Shown here: piece after piece, positions 16,084-25,562 of the stretch
How the letters are laid out: every line of letters begins with the position of its first letter
Numbering within the stretch: the stretch's first letter is position 1
NCBI RefSeq assembly: GCF_036237275.1
Contig: NZ_CP108352.1
Span: 3,844,001 to 3,908,000, forward strand
DNA from: Streptomyces sp. NBC_01353
Lineage (GTDB): Bacteria; Actinomycetota; Actinomycetes; Streptomycetales; Streptomycetaceae
Direction of reading: 5' to 3'
DNA: 64,000 bases
The notes under the pieces: generated by a model
What the model saw: only the letters and a program-made list of their open reading frames with translations
Told to the model about the DNA's origin: nothing
Databases searched by the model: none
Position numbers and translations under genes: made by a program

Positions 16084-17808
16084 GTGGCACACACCCGTAC
16101 AACCGACGTACTGATCGTGGGCGCCGGCCCTGTGGGGCTGAGCGCGGCCGCCGAACTCCGCCGCCGCGGAGTGCACTGCCGGCTCGTCGACCGGCTGCCG
16201 GCCCGGCTCCCGTACGCCAAGGCGGTCGGCATCCAGCCGCGCACCCTGGAGATCTGGGACCGGATGGGGCTGGCCCGCGCCGTTCTGGAGGTCGCCGTCC
16301 CCATGCGCGGCCAGTCGATCCACATCAACGGCCGGGAGGTCGCGCGGATCGAGCTCGCGCTGCCACCGGAGGTGCCGTACGGATTCGCCGCGCTGCCGCA
16401 GTACGAGACCGAGCGCCTCCTGGAGGAGTACGTCGCGGGCCTGGACACCACCGTCGAACGCGGCACCGAGCTGCTGTCGTTCACCCAGGACCAGGACGGG
16501 GTGACCGCCCGGCTGCGGACCGCCGCCGGCGTCGACGAGGAGCTGCGCACCCGCTATCTGATCGGCTGCGACGGCGCGCACAGCACCGTCCGCAAGGGTC
16601 TCGGCCTCAGCTACGAGGGCGGGGCCTTCCCCGAGGAGTACATGCTGGGCGACGTCGAGGCCGACTGGGACCTGCCGTACGGCTACGGCCTGCGGTCCCT
16701 GCACCACGCCGAGGACGGCTCGACGGACGACGTGCTGGTCGCCATCCCGCTGCCCGGCACGGGCCGCTACCGCATGTCGATGATGGTCCCGCCGGAGCTC
16801 TCCGCCCAGGGTCGCGACGCGAGCGGCGACGGCGTGGCGCACGGTCTGGAGGGCAGCCGGGCGCCGGAGCTGTCCCACATCCAGGCCGTGGTCGACCGGC
16901 TGGCCCCCACCCCCACCCGCGTCTCCGCGCTGCGCTGGTCCTCCGTCTTCCGCATCAGCCACCGGATCGTCGACAGCTACGGCGACGGCCGGGTCTTCGT
17001 CGCCGGCGACGCCGCCCACATCCACCCGCCCACCGGCGCCCAGGGCATGAACACCGGCATCCAGGACGCCTGCAACCTGGCATGGAAGCTCGCCCTCGTC
17101 CTCGACGGGGAGGCCGGGCCCGCCCTGCTCGCCAGTTACGACGCCGAGCGCCGCCCGGTCGGCGAGGAGGTCGTGGGCCGGACCGTCCGGCACGCGACGC
17201 AGGGCATGGAGACCGACCCCGAGGACCCGAGCACCCTGATGCTCAGGGAGGCCCAACTGCTCGTCGCCTACCGGGACGGCCCGCTCGCCGGCAGCGCGTA
17301 CGGGCCGGACGACGCGCCCCAGCCCGGCGACCGGGCCCCGGACTGCGGCGGCCTGACCGTCCCCATCGCCGCGTACCCGCTGCGTCTGCTCGACGTTCTG
17401 CGCGGCCGCACGGGGCACGTGCTGCTGCTGTACGCGAGCGACGCCGCCGACCTCGCCAGGGCCGCCGAGGCGGGCGCGGTGGTCGCCGCCGCAGTCGGCG
17501 GACGGAAGACGCCCGGCGCGGAGCCGGCGGCCTTCGCCGGACTCCCCGGATCCGGACCCGACGGGCGGGGGCCCGAGAGCAGCCTGCAGACGGTCGCGGT
17601 GCTCGCCCGCGAGTCGGCCACCGCCCCCGGCACCGGGAGCATCCCCGGGTACGTCGACGCGGCGGGCGAGTTCGCCCGGATCTACCGCCCCGACGGGCCG
17701 ACCGGGTTCCTGGTGCGCCCGGACGGCCAGCTCGGCGCCCGTTTCCCCCTCGCCGGCACCGCGGCGGCACTGACCGGCTACCTCGCCGCGCTGTCCGTTC
17801 CGGCCTGA
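16084..17808 (+). CDS. FAD-dependent aromatic monooxygenase (PheA/TfdB type)
   Basis: A 574-residue flavoprotein hydroxylase. The N-terminus carries the FAD-binding VLIVGAGPVGLSAAAEL, the middle the DG motif YLIGCDGAHSTVRKGLGL, and the GD motif RVFVAGDAAHIHPPTGAQGM is followed by NTGIQDACNLAWKLALVL. The C-terminal 150 residues form a degenerate thioredoxin-like domain typical of phenol hydroxylases and polyketide or rifampicin monooxygenases. It uses NAD(P)H and O2 to hydroxylate an aromatic substrate that the sequence does not reveal. GTG 16084 follows GGGAGG. The gene is convergent with the TetR operon to its right, with 19 bases between them. Confidence 0.9.
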   Translation: MAHTRTTDVLIVGAGPVGLSAAAELRRRGVHCRLVDRLPARLPYAKAVGIQPRTLEIWDRMGLARAVLEVAVPMRGQSIHINGREVARIELALPPEVPYGFAALPQYETERLLEEYVAGLDTTVERGTELLSFTQDQDGVTARLRTAAGVDEELRTRYLIGCDGAHSTVRKGLGLSYEGGAFPEEYMLGDVEADWDLPYGYGLRSLHHAEDGSTDDVLVAIPLPGTGRYRMSMMVPPELSAQGRDASGDGVAHGLEGSRAPELSHIQAVVDRLAPTPTRVSALRWSSVFRISHRIVDSYGDGRVFVAGDAAHIHPPTGAQGMNTGIQDACNLAWKLALVLDGEAGPALLASYDAERRPVGEEVVGRTVRHATQGMETDPEDPSTLMLREAQLLVAYRDGPLAGSAYGPDDAPQPGDRAPDCGGLTVPIAAYPLRLLDVLRGRTGHVLLLYASDAADLARAAEAGAVVAAAVGGRKTPGAEPAAFAGLPGSGPDGRGPESSLQTVAVLARESATAPGTGSIPGYVDAAGEFARIYRPDGPTGFLVRPDGQLGARFPLAGTAAALTGYLAALSVPA

Positions 17809-17827
17809 GCACGGCGGACCCCGGGGC

Positions 17828-18406
17828 TCAGCCCAGTGCGTCGTCCAGGAGCTTCGACCACTGGGCCACGATCCGTTCGCGGCGCGCCTTGTCGTCGGTC
17901 AGGAGGGTGGCGAGACCCAGGCCGCGTGCCATGTCGAGGAGGCCCTGCACCGTCTCCCGTACCCCCGGGACGGACTCGTCCGCGGCCAGGAGGGACACCG
18001 CCATGCGGTGGGACTCGCGGCCGACGCGGGCCTCCAGTTCGGTGACCCGGGCGTGGAGCTGAGGCTCGTGGGCCGCGGCCACCCAGAGGTGGAGGGCCGC
18101 GCGGAAGAGCGGTCCGGTGAAGAGGTCGACCAGGGCGCCGACGGCCTCACGGCGGTCGCGCGCCGGGAGGGTGCGCAGGGCGTGGGAGCGTTCCTCGGCG
18201 ACGTACTCGACGGCCGCCGTGAACAGGTCCTCCCGGGTCGGGAAGTGGTGCTGCGCGGCGCCTCGCGAGACCCCGGCGCGCTCGGCCACCGCCGAGACGG
18301 TGGAGCCCGCCCAGCCGTGTTCGGCCAGGCAGGACACCGCCGCCTCCAGGAGCCGCTGCCGGGTGGCGCGGCTCCTGTCCTGCTTCGGGCCGGTCAGAGC
18401 CGCCAT
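17828..18406 (-). CDS. TetR-family regulator of acyl-CoA degradation operon
   Basis: A 192-residue TetR-type repressor. The N-terminal helix-turn-helix is clear (RATRQRLLEAAVSCLAEHGW, then TVSAVAERAGVSRGAAQHHF), followed by a helical ligand-binding domain. Its start overlaps the end of the enoyl-CoA hydratase gene by 13 bases, so it is the last gene of the operon 17828-20675. Operon position and the pair of identical operator-like sequences at 20764 and 28118 suggest that it represses both acyl-CoA operons and is released by an acyl-CoA ligand. Confidence 0.88.
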   Translation of the reverse strand: MAALTGPKQDRSRATRQRLLEAAVSCLAEHGWAGSTVSAVAERAGVSRGAAQHHFPTREDLFTAAVEYVAEERSHALRTLPARDRREAVGALVDLFTGPLFRAALHLWVAAAHEPQLHARVTELEARVGRESHRMAVSLLAADESVPGVRETVQGLLDMARGLGLATLLTDDKARRERIVAQWSKLLDDALG

Positions 18407-19101
18407 TCAGGGTCCCGTCGTTCGAGGAAGGCCGTCATCCCTTCGCGCGCCTCGGCGGAGGCGAAGAGCGAGGCCGACCTCTGGACCAGGTCCTCCGCGT
18501 CGCGCTCGAAGGTCTCCAGGACTCTAGCCGTGACCAGGCGCTTCGACTCGGCCAGCCCCTGCGGGGACCCCTTGCGCAGCCCGTCCAGGATCGCCTCCAG
18601 GTCGTCCTCGGCGGCGGTCACCAGACCCATCCGTACGGCCTCCGCCGTGCCGAACCGCTCCCCCGTCAGGTAGTACCGCTCCGCCGTCCGCTGCTCCAGC
18701 TTCGGCAGCAGCGTCAGGGAGATGACGGCGGGGGCGACCCCGATCCGTACCTCTGTCAGCGCGAAGTCCGAGCCATCGGAGGCGACCACGATGTCGCACG
18801 CCCCGAGCAACCCCAGGCCGCCCGCCCGCACATGGCCGCGCACCACGCCCACCACCGGCTTCGGCAGCTCCACGATCTGCCGGAGCAGGTCCACGAAGGC
18901 GTACGGACTCGGCGGGGCCTTCAGGTCGGCACCCGAGCTGAACGTCGAGCCGGTGTGCGTGAGGACCACCGCCCGTACGGCCGGGTCCTCGCCGCACTCG
19001 GTGAGCGCCTCCGCCAACTCGGCCACCAGGGCGGCCGAGAGGGCGTTGCGGTTCTCCGGGAAGTCCAGCGTCAGCGTGGCGATGCCACGGTCGAGCTTCA
19101 T
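18394..19101 (-). CDS. Enoyl-CoA hydratase/isomerase
   Basis: A 235-residue crotonase-fold enzyme. Recognisable are the N-terminal LTLDFPENRNALS, the oxyanion-hole segments SSGADLK and RAGGLGLLGACDIVVAS, and the C-terminal RREAFLER-type end (EGMTAFLERRDPEWRL). The position of the usual catalytic Glu pair is occupied by DFALTEVRIGVAPAVIS, where E is retained in TEVRIG. It probably hydrates or isomerises an enoyl-CoA in the degradation pathway started by the CoA ligase. ATG 19101 overlaps the ligase stop as ATGA. Confidence 0.92.
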   Translation of the reverse strand: MKLDRGIATLTLDFPENRNALSAALVAELAEALTECGEDPAVRAVVLTHTGSTFSSGADLKAPPSPYAFVDLLRQIVELPKPVVGVVRGHVRAGGLGLLGACDIVVASDGSDFALTEVRIGVAPAVISLTLLPKLEQRTAERYYLTGERFGTAEAVRMGLVTAAEDDLEAILDGLRKGSPQGLAESKRLVTARVLETFERDAEDLVQRSASLFASAEAREGMTAFLERRDPEWRL

Positions 19102-20675
19102 TCGCGGTCCCTCAGTTCGCGGCGCAGGATCTTCCCCGACGCGGCGCGCGGCACCCCGTCGACGAACTCCACACGCCTGATCTTCTTGTACGGGGCGACC
19201 TTGCCGGCCACGTACGCCATGACGTCCTCGCCGTTCAGGTCGGCCGCGCTCGCCTGTCGGACGACGAACGCCTTGGGTATCTCGGCGCCGTCCTCGTCGT
19301 GCACGCCGATCACGGCCGCGTCGGCGATCCCCTCGTGGGTGAGCAGCAGGGCCTCCAGCTCGGCCGGGGCGACCTGGAAGCCCTTGTACTTGATGAGTTC
19401 CTTGACCCGGTCGACGACGAAGAGCCAGCCGTTCTCGTCGACCCGGCCTATGTCGCCGGTGTGCACCCAGCCGTCGGCGTCGATCATGTCGGCGGTGGCT
19501 TCGGGGCGGCCCAGGTAGCCCTTCATGACCTGCGGCCCCCGGATGGCGACCTCGCCTTCCGTACCCGGCTCGACGTCCTTCGTCGGGTCGCCGAGGGACA
19601 GGATCCGCATCTCGGTGGAGGGGAGCAGCTTGCCGACGGCGCCGGGCGGGGGGTTCACGGCGTCGAGGGGGACGACGTGCGTGCCGGGGGACAGCTCCGT
19701 CATGCCGTAGGCCTGGCGGACCGGCGGCAGCTTCAACCGGGCCGAGCACGCCTCGGCGAGGGAGGCGTCGAGCGGGGCGGCGGCGCTGACGATGTACTCC
19801 AGGGAGGACAGGTCGTAGTCGGCGACGGCCGGGTGCTTGGCGAGCGCGAGGACGATCGGCGGGGCCACGTACAGGCCGTTGATGCGGTGGTCCTGGATCG
19901 CGGCGAGGAACTGGTCGAGCTCGAAGCGGGGCAGGACGACGACGGTCGCGCCCTTGCGCAGCGGGGCGTTCATCAGGGCGGTCAGCCCGTAGATGTGGAA
20001 GAAGGGCAGGACGGCGAGAATGCGGTCGCCAGGGCCCATGGGGATGAAGGGTTCGAGCTGGGCGAGGTTGGTGGCGATCGAGGTGTGGGTGAGCATCACG
20101 CCCTTGGGGACACCGGTGGTGCCGGAGGAGTACGGCAAGGCGGCGATGTCCTCGTCGGGGTCGAACTCCAGGACCGGCTCGGGGGCGGTGGTGGCGAGCA
20201 TCGACTGGAGTGAGCGGATGCCCTCCCCCTCGGGCGCCTGGTCGCAGACGAAGATCTCCTCGATCCCGCCCGCGAGTTCGGCGGCTCGCCGGGCCGGTTC
20301 CAGGAGCGGGGAGACGGTGACGATCCAGCGGGCGGAGGAGTCGCGGAGCTGCTTGGCGAACTCCTCCGCCGTGGAGAGCGGATGAACGGTGGTGACGGAC
20401 GCGCCGGCGCGGGTGGCGGCGTAGAACGCGATGGGGAACAGCACGGTGTTGGGGCTGTGCAGGGCGAGTACGTCCCCCTTGCGGACCCCCGCCTCGGCGA
20501 GCCCGGCGGCGACCCGCCGGTGGAACGCGTCGACCTGGGCGTAGGTGAGGGTGAGCCCACCGGTCCCGTCGATCAGCGCGGGGGCGTCCCCGAACTCGGC
20601 GGCCCGGCCGAGGACGGCCTCGTGGATGGGGAGGGAAACGGTGGAGACGGCCTCGTACTCGCTGTGGAACACCAT
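19098..20675 (-). CDS. AMP-dependent CoA ligase (4-coumarate-CoA ligase family)
   Basis: A 525-residue acyl- or aryl-CoA ligase. The adenylation motifs are complete: YSSGTTGVPKGVMLTH (A3), YGMTELSP (A5), the GYLGRPEAT...DGWVHTGDIG core with D for ribose binding, VDRVKELIKYKGFQVAPAELE (A8), and the catalytic Lys in RAASGKILRRELR (A10). It activates a carboxylic acid, aromatic or medium-chain, to its CoA thioester for the enzymes encoded beside it. ATG 20675 is chosen for the family-typical start MVFHSEY; AGGGGG lies before it. The operator-like sequence at 20764 is about 90 bases upstream. Confidence 0.93.
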   Translation of the reverse strand: MVFHSEYEAVSTVSLPIHEAVLGRAAEFGDAPALIDGTGGLTLTYAQVDAFHRRVAAGLAEAGVRKGDVLALHSPNTVLFPIAFYAATRAGASVTTVHPLSTAEEFAKQLRDSSARWIVTVSPLLEPARRAAELAGGIEEIFVCDQAPEGEGIRSLQSMLATTAPEPVLEFDPDEDIAALPYSSGTTGVPKGVMLTHTSIATNLAQLEPFIPMGPGDRILAVLPFFHIYGLTALMNAPLRKGATVVVLPRFELDQFLAAIQDHRINGLYVAPPIVLALAKHPAVADYDLSSLEYIVSAAAPLDASLAEACSARLKLPPVRQAYGMTELSPGTHVVPLDAVNPPPGAVGKLLPSTEMRILSLGDPTKDVEPGTEGEVAIRGPQVMKGYLGRPEATADMIDADGWVHTGDIGRVDENGWLFVVDRVKELIKYKGFQVAPAELEALLLTHEGIADAAVIGVHDEDGAEIPKAFVVRQASAADLNGEDVMAYVAGKVAPYKKIRRVEFVDGVPRAASGKILRRELRDRE

Positions 20676-20763
20676 GCAGGCCCCCTGGAGAGGTGGAAGG
20701 TGGTCGCCAGGATCGCGTGTGTCGGTACGACTTGGGGAGACCTTGTCAGCACTCCACGGAAAC

Positions 20764-20781
20764 AATCAAGCCTGCATGATT
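20764..20781. promoter_or_regulatory. Operator-like palindrome before the CoA-ligase operon
   Basis: AATCAAGC CT GCATGATT, an 18-bp near-palindrome preceded by AAAC. The same sequence with two changes (AATCAAGC GT GCTTGCTT, also preceded by AAAC) occurs at 28118-28135 before the other acyl-CoA operon. The shared site is most simply explained as the binding site of the TetR protein encoded at 17828. Confidence 0.65.
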
Positions 20782-20871
20782 CGAGAACTGCGGGTCAGCT
20801 CTCGCAGGCCACGCCGTCCCCGTCCCCTCCTGGGCGACAGTCACGCCGCCGACGAGGACTGACCCGCCGCC

Positions 20872-20909
20872 GTCCCGTTCCTCCCCGGGCCTTTCGGAGG
20901 GAACGGGAC
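20872..20909 (-). terminator. Hairpin after the acyl-CoA carboxylase operon
   Basis: GTCCCGTTC plus CTCC pairs with GGAG plus GAACGGGAC with a one-base bulge and an 11-base loop. It lies 26 bases past the acyl-CoA dehydrogenase stop, where termination of the 20936-28058 operon is expected. No long U-run follows, as is usual in Streptomyces. Confidence 0.6.
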
Positions 20910-20935
20910 CGAAGAGTGCCGGAACCGTCGTTGCC

Positions 20936-22069
20936 TCAGTACGACTTGGGCAGCCCCAGGGTGTGGACCGACACGTAGTTGAGGATCATCTCCCGGCTGA
21001 CGGGGGCGATCCGGGCCACGCGGGACGCGGCGATCAGGCGGGCGAGGCCGAACTCGCGGGTGAGGCCGTTGCCGCCGAGGGTGTGGACGGCCTGATCGAC
21101 GGCCTTCACGCAGGCCTCGGCCGCCGCGTACTTCGCCATGTTGGCGGCCTCGCCCGCCCCGATGTCGTCGCCCGCGTCGTAGAGGTGCGCGGCCTTGGCC
21201 ATCATCAGGCGGGCCAGCTCCAGCTCGATGTGGGCCTGGGCCAGGGGATGGGCGATGGCCTGGTGGGCGCCGATCGGGGTCTTCCAGACCTGGCGCTCCT
21301 TCGCGTACTTCACGGCCTGCGCGAGGGCGTACCGCCCCATGCCGATCGCGAACGCGGCCGTCATGATCCGCTCCGGGTTCAGCCCCGCGAAGAGCTGGAG
21401 CAGGCCCGCGTCCTCGTCCCCGACGAGCGCGTCCGCCGGCAGGTGGACGTCGTCGATCGTCAGCTCGAACTGCTTCTCGTTGGCGTCCAGTTCCATCTCG
21501 ATGTGCCGCCGCTGGAAGCCGGGGGCGTCGCGCGGGACGATGAAGAGACAGGGCTTGAGCGTGCCCGTGCGGGCGTCCGACGTACGGCCCACGATCAGGG
21601 TCGCGTCGGCGATGTCGACGCCCGACACGAACACCTTCCGGCCGTTGAGGACCCAGCCCTCCTCCGTGCGGGTCGCGGTGGTCGTGATGCGGTGCGAGTT
21701 CGATCCCGCGTCGGGCTCGGTGATGCCGAACGCCATCGTGCGCGAGCCGTCCGCCAGACCCGGCAGCCAGGCCCGCTTCTGCTCCTCCGTACCGAAGCGG
21801 GCGATGACCGTGCCGCAGATCGCGGGCGAGACGACCATCATCAGGAGGGGCGCGCCGGCGGCCCCCGCCTCCTCCAGGACGATCGACAGCTCGGCCATGC
21901 CGCCGCCCCCGCCGCCGTACTCCTCCGGCAGGTTCACCCCGAGGTAGCCGAGCTTGCCCGCCTCGGCCCACAGGGTGGCCCGGTCGAAGCCGGGGCCGTG
22001 GCGGTGGCCGAGCGCGGAGACGGCGGCACGGAGCGCGGCGAGCTCTTCGCTTTCGATCATGGTGCTCAT
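20936..22069 (-). CDS. Acyl-CoA dehydrogenase
   Basis: A 377-residue flavoenzyme that introduces the alpha-beta double bond into an acyl-CoA. Visible landmarks: LGVNLPEEYGGGGGGMAEL in the N-terminal domain, the FAD/substrate segment MAFGITEPDAGSNSHRI, NGRKVFVSGVDIADA in the beta-domain, and the C-terminal VHTLGGNGLTREF that contacts FAD. The family's usual catalytic Glu region is replaced by LARLIAASRVARIAPVSREMI, so I cannot point to the base with certainty. ATG 22069 overlaps the stop of the biotin carboxylase gene. It is the last gene of the operon. Confidence 0.93.
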   Translation of the reverse strand: MSTMIESEELAALRAAVSALGHRHGPGFDRATLWAEAGKLGYLGVNLPEEYGGGGGGMAELSIVLEEAGAAGAPLLMMVVSPAICGTVIARFGTEEQKRAWLPGLADGSRTMAFGITEPDAGSNSHRITTTATRTEEGWVLNGRKVFVSGVDIADATLIVGRTSDARTGTLKPCLFIVPRDAPGFQRRHIEMELDANEKQFELTIDDVHLPADALVGDEDAGLLQLFAGLNPERIMTAAFAIGMGRYALAQAVKYAKERQVWKTPIGAHQAIAHPLAQAHIELELARLMMAKAAHLYDAGDDIGAGEAANMAKYAAAEACVKAVDQAVHTLGGNGLTREFGLARLIAASRVARIAPVSREMILNYVSVHTLGLPKSY

Positions 22070-23952
22070 ACGGTCTGGTCCTCCTGTGCATCGGTCTGTA
22101 CGACGGCGAGCAGGGCGCCGACCTCGACCTGGCGGCCGGGGACGGCGTGGAGCGCGGTGAGCGTGCCGGAGGCGGGGGCGATGACGCGGTGCTCCATCTT
22201 CATGGCCTCCAGCCAGAGGAGCGGCTGCCCGGCGGTGACCCGCGCGCCGGGCGCGAGGCCGTCGGCGACGCGGACGACGGTGCCGGGCATGGGGGCCAGC
22301 AGGGAGCCGGGCTCCCGCTGGTCGGTGGGGTCGGGGAAGCGGGGCCGTACGGTGAGCCGGTGCGGGCCGACGTGGACGGTGTCGCCGTGCCGGGCCACCT
22401 CGAAGTCCCGTACGACACCGTCGACTTCGAGCCGTACGCGGTCGGGGGCGACGCTCACGGGGCGGACACCCTCGGGGACGGTGACGGTGTACCCGGCGCC
22501 TCCGTCCCGGGTGGGCCGGTAGCGGACCTCGTGGTCGCCGTACACCTTGACCTGGTCCTGCGAGGCGAGGTTCCGCCACCCGCCCCCGAACCGGCCACGG
22601 TTCCCCTCGGCCTCCGCGAGCGCGGCGGCGACGGCCGCGTGCGCCTCGCCGGGCGGGGCCTGCGTGAGGGCGTCCAGGTTGCGCTCGTAGAAGCCGGTGT
22701 CGAGGCGCGATGTTTCGTGGAACTCGGGGTGCCGCAGGCTCGCGACGAGCAGGTCCCGGTTGGTCACGGGCCCATGGATCCGGGCCCGCTCCAGTGCGTG
22801 GACGAGCTTGCGGACGGCCTCGGCCCGGGTGGGCGCGTGGACGACGACCTTGGCGAGCATGGCGTCGTAGTGGACCCCGATGGCATCCCCGGAGACGTAG
22901 CCGGTGTCGACGCGGGAGCCCACAGGGAACTCAAGGGCGTGCAGTGTGCCCGTCTGCGGCGTCCAGCCTCCGGCCGGGTCCTCCGCGTACAGGCGTGCCT
23001 CGATCGCGTTGCCCCGGGGGGACGGAGGTTCCGGGGACAGGGCCCCGCCCTCCGCGACCGCGATCTGGAGGGCCACCAGGTCCACCCCGTGGACCTCCTC
23101 CGTCACCGGGTGCTCCACCTGGAGGCGGGTGTTCATCTCCAGGAAGTGCGCCCGGTCGTCCGCGACCAGGAACTCGACCGTGCCCGCGCCGACGTAGCCG
23201 ACCGCCTTCGCCGCCGACACCGAACGGTCGTACAGCTCAGCGACGAGCGACGGCGGCAGGCCCGGCGCGGGGGCCTCCTCGATCACCTTCTGGTGGCGGC
23301 GCTGGAGCGAGCAGTCGCGGGTGCCGAGCGCCCAGACCGTGCCGTGGCCGTCCGCGAGGACCTGGACCTCCACATGACGGCCGTTCTCCACGTACGGCTC
23401 GACGAACACCTCGCCGTCACCGAACGCGCTCGCCGCCTCCGCCGACGCGGCCGTCAACTCCCCCTCCAGGGCGCCGAGGTCGCGGACGATCCGCATACCG
23501 CGTCCGCCGCCCCCGGCGGCCGCCTTCACCAGGACCGGCAGGTCCGCCTCTGTGACGTCGGCGGCTACCAGCGAGGCGATCCCGAGGAGCTCCTTCGCCC
23601 GCGTTTTGGAGGCCATCGCCTCGATCGCGGACGGCGGGGGGCCGATCCACACCAGGCCCGCGTCCAGGACCTGCTGGGCGAACTCCGGGTTCTCCGACAG
23701 GAAGCCGTACCCCGGGTGCACCGCGTCCGCGCCCGCCGCGAGCGCCGCCTTCACGACGAGGTCGCCGCGCAGATACGTCTCCGCGGGAGTCGCCCCCGGC
23801 AGCCGTACCGCCGCGTCCGCCTCCCGTACGTGCAGGGCGGAGGCGTCCGCGTCCGAGTACACGGCGACCGTCCCGATGCCCAGCTCCCGGCACGTACGGA
23901 ACACCCGGCAGGCGATCTCGCCCCGGTTCGCGACGAGGACAGTGGAGATCAT
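22066..23952 (-). CDS. Acyl-CoA carboxylase alpha subunit (biotin carboxylase plus BCCP)
   Basis: A 628-residue two-domain subunit. Residues 1-450 are biotin carboxylase: VLVANRGEIACRVFRTC, the ATP-grasp glycine loop KAAAGGGGRGMRIV, EMNTRLQVEHPVTEEVHG and RLYAEDP. A linker domain follows, and residues about 555-620 are the biotin carrier with the biotinylated Lys in LEAMKMEHRV. It carboxylates its own biotin using ATP and bicarbonate for the carboxyltransferase encoded 11 bases upstream in the operon. With DUF1446 and an acyl-CoA dehydrogenase nearby, the substrate may be a branched or terpenoid acyl-CoA (methylcrotonyl- or geranyl-CoA-like) rather than acetyl-CoA; this is inference. Confidence 0.95.
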   Translation of the reverse strand: MISTVLVANRGEIACRVFRTCRELGIGTVAVYSDADASALHVREADAAVRLPGATPAETYLRGDLVVKAALAAGADAVHPGYGFLSENPEFAQQVLDAGLVWIGPPPSAIEAMASKTRAKELLGIASLVAADVTEADLPVLVKAAAGGGGRGMRIVRDLGALEGELTAASAEAASAFGDGEVFVEPYVENGRHVEVQVLADGHGTVWALGTRDCSLQRRHQKVIEEAPAPGLPPSLVAELYDRSVSAAKAVGYVGAGTVEFLVADDRAHFLEMNTRLQVEHPVTEEVHGVDLVALQIAVAEGGALSPEPPSPRGNAIEARLYAEDPAGGWTPQTGTLHALEFPVGSRVDTGYVSGDAIGVHYDAMLAKVVVHAPTRAEAVRKLVHALERARIHGPVTNRDLLVASLRHPEFHETSRLDTGFYERNLDALTQAPPGEAHAAVAAALAEAEGNRGRFGGGWRNLASQDQVKVYGDHEVRYRPTRDGGAGYTVTVPEGVRPVSVAPDRVRLEVDGVVRDFEVARHGDTVHVGPHRLTVRPRFPDPTDQREPGSLLAPMPGTVVRVADGLAPGARVTAGQPLLWLEAMKMEHRVIAPASGTLTALHAVPGRQVEVGALLAVVQTDAQEDQTV

Positions 23953-23963
23953 GGGATCAGGCC

Positions 23964-25562
23964 TCACATTCGGAAGACGCCGAAGCCGCCGCGCGCGCCC
24001 TCGACCGGTGCCGTGTGGATCGCGGACAGGCACAGCCCGAGGACCGTGCGCGTGTCGCGGGGGTCGATGACGCCGTCGTCGTACAGCCGCCCGGACAAGA
24101 ACATCGGCAGCGACTCCGACTCGATCTGCGCTTCGACCATCGCGCGCAGCCCGGCGTCCGCCTCGTCGTCGTACGGCTGCCCCTTCGCGGCGGCGCTCGC
24201 CCGGGCGACGATCGACAGGACGCCGGCGAGCTGCTGCGGGCCCATGACGGCCGACTTGGCGCTCGGCCACGCGAAGAGGAAGCGCGGGTCGTAGGCCCGG
24301 CCGCACATGCCGTAGTGCCCGGCGCCGTACGACGCGCCCATCAGCACGCTCAGATGCGGCACCCTGCTGTTCGACACCGCGTTGATCATCATCGCGCCGT
24401 GCTTGATGATGCCGCCCTGCTCGTACTCCTTGCCGACCATGTAGCCGGTGGTGTTGTGCAGGAAGACCAGCGGGATGTCGCGCTGGTTGGCGAGCTGGAT
24501 GAACTGCGCCGCCTTCTGCGACTCGGCGCTGAACAGCACGCCCTGCGCGTTGGCGAGGATGCCGACCGGATAGCCGTGCAGCTCCGCCCAGCCCGTCACC
24601 AGGCTCGGACCGTACAGCGGCTTGAACTCGTCGAAGTCCGAGCCGTCCACGACCCGGGCGATGACCTCACGCGGATCGAAGGGGGTCTTCAGGTCCCCCG
24701 GCACGATCCCGAGCAGCTCGTCCTCGTCGTACTTCGGGGGCTGTGCGACGGCCGGATCGGCGTGCGCCTTGCGGTGGTTGAGGCGGGCGACGATCCGCCG
24801 CGCCTGGCGCAGCGCGTCGGCCTCGTCCACGGCGTAGTGGTCGGCGAGACCGGAGGTGCGGGCGTGCATCTCCGCGCCGCCGAGCGACTCGTCGTCGCTC
24901 TCCTCCCCCGTCGCCATCTTCACCAGCGGCGGCCCGCCGAGGAAGACCTTGGACCGCTCCTTGATCATCACGGTGTGGTCGGACATGCCGGGGACGTACG
25001 CCCCGCCGGCCGTCGAGTTGCCGAAGACCACGGCGATGGTGGGGATGCCGGCGGCGGAGAGCCTGGTCAGGTCGCGGAAGAGCGCCCCGCCGGGGATGAA
25101 GATCTCCTTCTGGGACGGCAGATCGGCGCCGCCGGACTCGACGAGCGAGATCACAGGGAGCCGGTTGGCGTACGCGATCTCGTTGGCGCGCAGGGCCTTC
25201 TTCAGCGTCCACGGGTTGGAGGCGCCGCCGCGCACGGTCGGGTCGTTGGCGGTGATCAGGCACTCGACGCCCTCGACGACGCCGATGCCGGTGACGATCG
25301 ACGCCCCGACCGGGTAGTCGCTGCCCCAGGCCGCGAGCGGCGACAGCTCCAGGAACGGGGTGTCCGGGTCGACGAGCAGCTCGATGCGTTCGCGGGCGAG
25401 CATCTTGCCGCGCTTGCGATGACGCGCGATGTACTTCTCGCCGCCGCCCGCGAGCGCCTTGGCGTGCTCGGTGTCGAGGGCGGCCAGCTTGTCGAGCATG
25501 GCGGCGCGGTGGGCCGCGTAGTCGGGTCCGCCGGTGTCGAGGGCGGAGGCGAGGACGGTCAC
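23964..25562 (-). CDS. Acyl-CoA carboxylase beta subunit (carboxyltransferase)
   Basis: A 532-residue carboxyltransferase. Both crotonase-like halves are visible, with RHRKRGKMLARERIELLVDP at the start, NSTAGGAYVPGMSDHTVMI in the N-half acyl-CoA site, and FLHNTTGYMVGKEYEQGGIIKHGAMMI plus GASYGAGHYGMCGRAYDPRF in the C-half. The latter pattern is that of methylcrotonyl- and geranyl-CoA carboxylase beta subunits rather than of acetyl/propionyl AccD. The GTG start (25562) lies inside the first copy of a 24-bp tandem duplication that also carries the DUF1446 stop; GGAGGAA precedes it. Confidence 0.94.
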   Translation of the reverse strand: MTVLASALDTGGPDYAAHRAAMLDKLAALDTEHAKALAGGGEKYIARHRKRGKMLARERIELLVDPDTPFLELSPLAAWGSDYPVGASIVTGIGVVEGVECLITANDPTVRGGASNPWTLKKALRANEIAYANRLPVISLVESGGADLPSQKEIFIPGGALFRDLTRLSAAGIPTIAVVFGNSTAGGAYVPGMSDHTVMIKERSKVFLGGPPLVKMATGEESDDESLGGAEMHARTSGLADHYAVDEADALRQARRIVARLNHRKAHADPAVAQPPKYDEDELLGIVPGDLKTPFDPREVIARVVDGSDFDEFKPLYGPSLVTGWAELHGYPVGILANAQGVLFSAESQKAAQFIQLANQRDIPLVFLHNTTGYMVGKEYEQGGIIKHGAMMINAVSNSRVPHLSVLMGASYGAGHYGMCGRAYDPRFLFAWPSAKSAVMGPQQLAGVLSIVARASAAAKGQPYDDEADAGLRAMVEAQIESESLPMFLSGRLYDDGVIDPRDTRTVLGLCLSAIHTAPVEGARGGFGVFRM